Shown here: positions 5,953-6,399 of the stretch, piece by piece
How the letters are laid out: each line of letters begins with the position of its first letter
Position numbering within the stretch: position 1 is the first letter of the stretch
Assembly: GCA_017885225.1 (NCBI GenBank)
Contig: JAFNGM010000195.1
Coordinates: 797 to 7,195 of the forward strand
Direction: 5' to 3'
DNA length: 6,399 nucleotides
Source: Syntrophaceae bacterium
GTDB lineage: Bacteria; Desulfobacterota; Syntrophia; Syntrophales; UBA2185
Program-made: the position numbers and the translations under genes
Notes under the pieces: generated by a model
The model's input: the letters and a program-made list of their open reading frames with translations, nothing else
The model's database searches: none
Told to the model about the DNA's origin: nothing

Positions 5953-6399
5953 ATGTCGACCTGGATAATCATTACGCTCATCGCAATAGGGAGTCTCGTA
6001 GCGCTCAAATTGCTGGTTGCTTTTTCCCTTGTATCCGTCTTTCCCATTACCCAGGGAGCCATGTTCCACCCATCCGCGCATGTCAGAGTGAGAACCTTCC
6101 TGGATCATGTGCCGATGAAGGCCAATGACCTTCTGGTCGACATCGGCTGTGGGGACGGAAGGGTTCTCAGAGAAGCGGCGCGACGCTATGGTGTCAGGGC
6201 GGTGGGGTTCGAAGTGAATCCTCTCGCTTACGCGCTGGCGCGGCTCCGTACTCTCGGGATGAAAGGAATTGAGATACGGTGGCGCGATTTCTGGAATGTG
6301 AATATCCGGGACGCTGACGTAGTATTTTGTTATCTCTTCCCCGATGTCATGGAGAGGCTTGCCAAAAAACTGGAGGCAGAGCTTCGCCCGGGGACCCGA
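5953..6399 (+). CDS. Membrane-anchored class I SAM-dependent methyltransferase, N-terminal part (cut by window end)
   Basis: An ATG at 5953 opens 149 codons without a stop up to the window edge. Residues 4-31 are a hydrophobic segment likely to span the membrane. HP at 39-40 precedes a Rossmann domain: VDIGCGDGRV (62-71) is the SAM-binding glycine motif, GFEVNP (85-90) holds the acidic residue expected to bind the SAM ribose, and WRDFWNV (110-116) gives the next acidic contact. DVVFCYLFPDVMERL (122-136) is the following strand and helix, ending with a KLEAEL-RPG stretch. The N-terminal membrane segment plus this motif series resembles the FAM173/ATPSCKMT group, whose eukaryotic member methylates a lysine of the ATP synthase c subunit, and related bacterial proteins of unknown target. 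The target here is unknown. AAGG 7 bases upstream supports the start. It is transcribed away from the lipoprotein cluster. Confidence 0.85.
   Translation, partial: MSTWIIITLIAIGSLVALKLLVAFSLVSVFPITQGAMFHPSAHVRVRTFLDHVPMKANDLLVDIGCGDGRVLREAARRYGVRAVGFEVNPLAYALARLRTLGMKGIEIRWRDFWNVNIRDADVVFCYLFPDVMERLAKKLEAELRPGTR

Noticed and set aside
5815..6108. Minus-strand frame of 97 codons near the methyltransferase start
   Set aside because: It is opposite the methyltransferase N-terminus and its promoter region; no ribosome binding site or domain was seen.

Overview
The window looks like chromosomal DNA of an anaerobic Gram-negative bacterium. Two lipoproteins of the outer-membrane assembly type (a BamE/SmpA-like protein and an M48 metalloprotease) point to a two-membrane cell. 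A dicluster ferredoxin-type protein next to a phosphotransacylase / butyrate kinase module points to acyl-CoA based anaerobic energy metabolism. The combination fits Desulfobacterota (the former Deltaproteobacteria, for example syntrophs or sulfate reducers). That placement is inferred from gene content, not from a marker gene.

Layout, left to right. Positions 1-336 (+) hold the C-terminal end of a 4Fe-4S dicluster protein whose 5' part lies outside the window. Its stop overlaps by 14 bases, tail to tail, the 3' end of a minus-strand cluster that fills 323-5754. Read in its own direction, that cluster is: BamE-like lipoprotein (5754-5380), M48 metalloprotease lipoprotein (5339-3873), PaaI-type hotdog thioesterase (3769-3365), phosphotransacylase-family protein A (3279-2359), phosphotransacylase-family protein B (2357-1443) and butyrate kinase (1450-323). 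The last three are tightly packed: a 1-base gap, then an 8-base overlap. From about 5755 to 5952 lies a divergent intergenic region with candidate promoters in both directions. On its right, on the plus strand, starts a membrane-anchored class I SAM methyltransferase (5953 onward) that is cut by the window end.

How the genes may work together. Phosphotransacylase plus acyl kinase would convert an acyl-CoA, phosphate and ADP into free acid, CoA and ATP, or run in reverse to activate an acid. The thioesterase would hydrolyse an acyl-CoA without saving energy, so it may act as a CoA-recycling or overflow valve, or on a different substrate. The two lipoprotein genes form a separate envelope-maintenance pair at the head of the cluster.

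The most interesting point is the phosphotransacylase pair. Each paralog keeps part of the family's conserved motifs and has lost another part, in a complementary way. This could mean an obligate hetero-oligomer or one non-catalytic partner. No mobile element, tRNA, rRNA or CRISPR array was seen.
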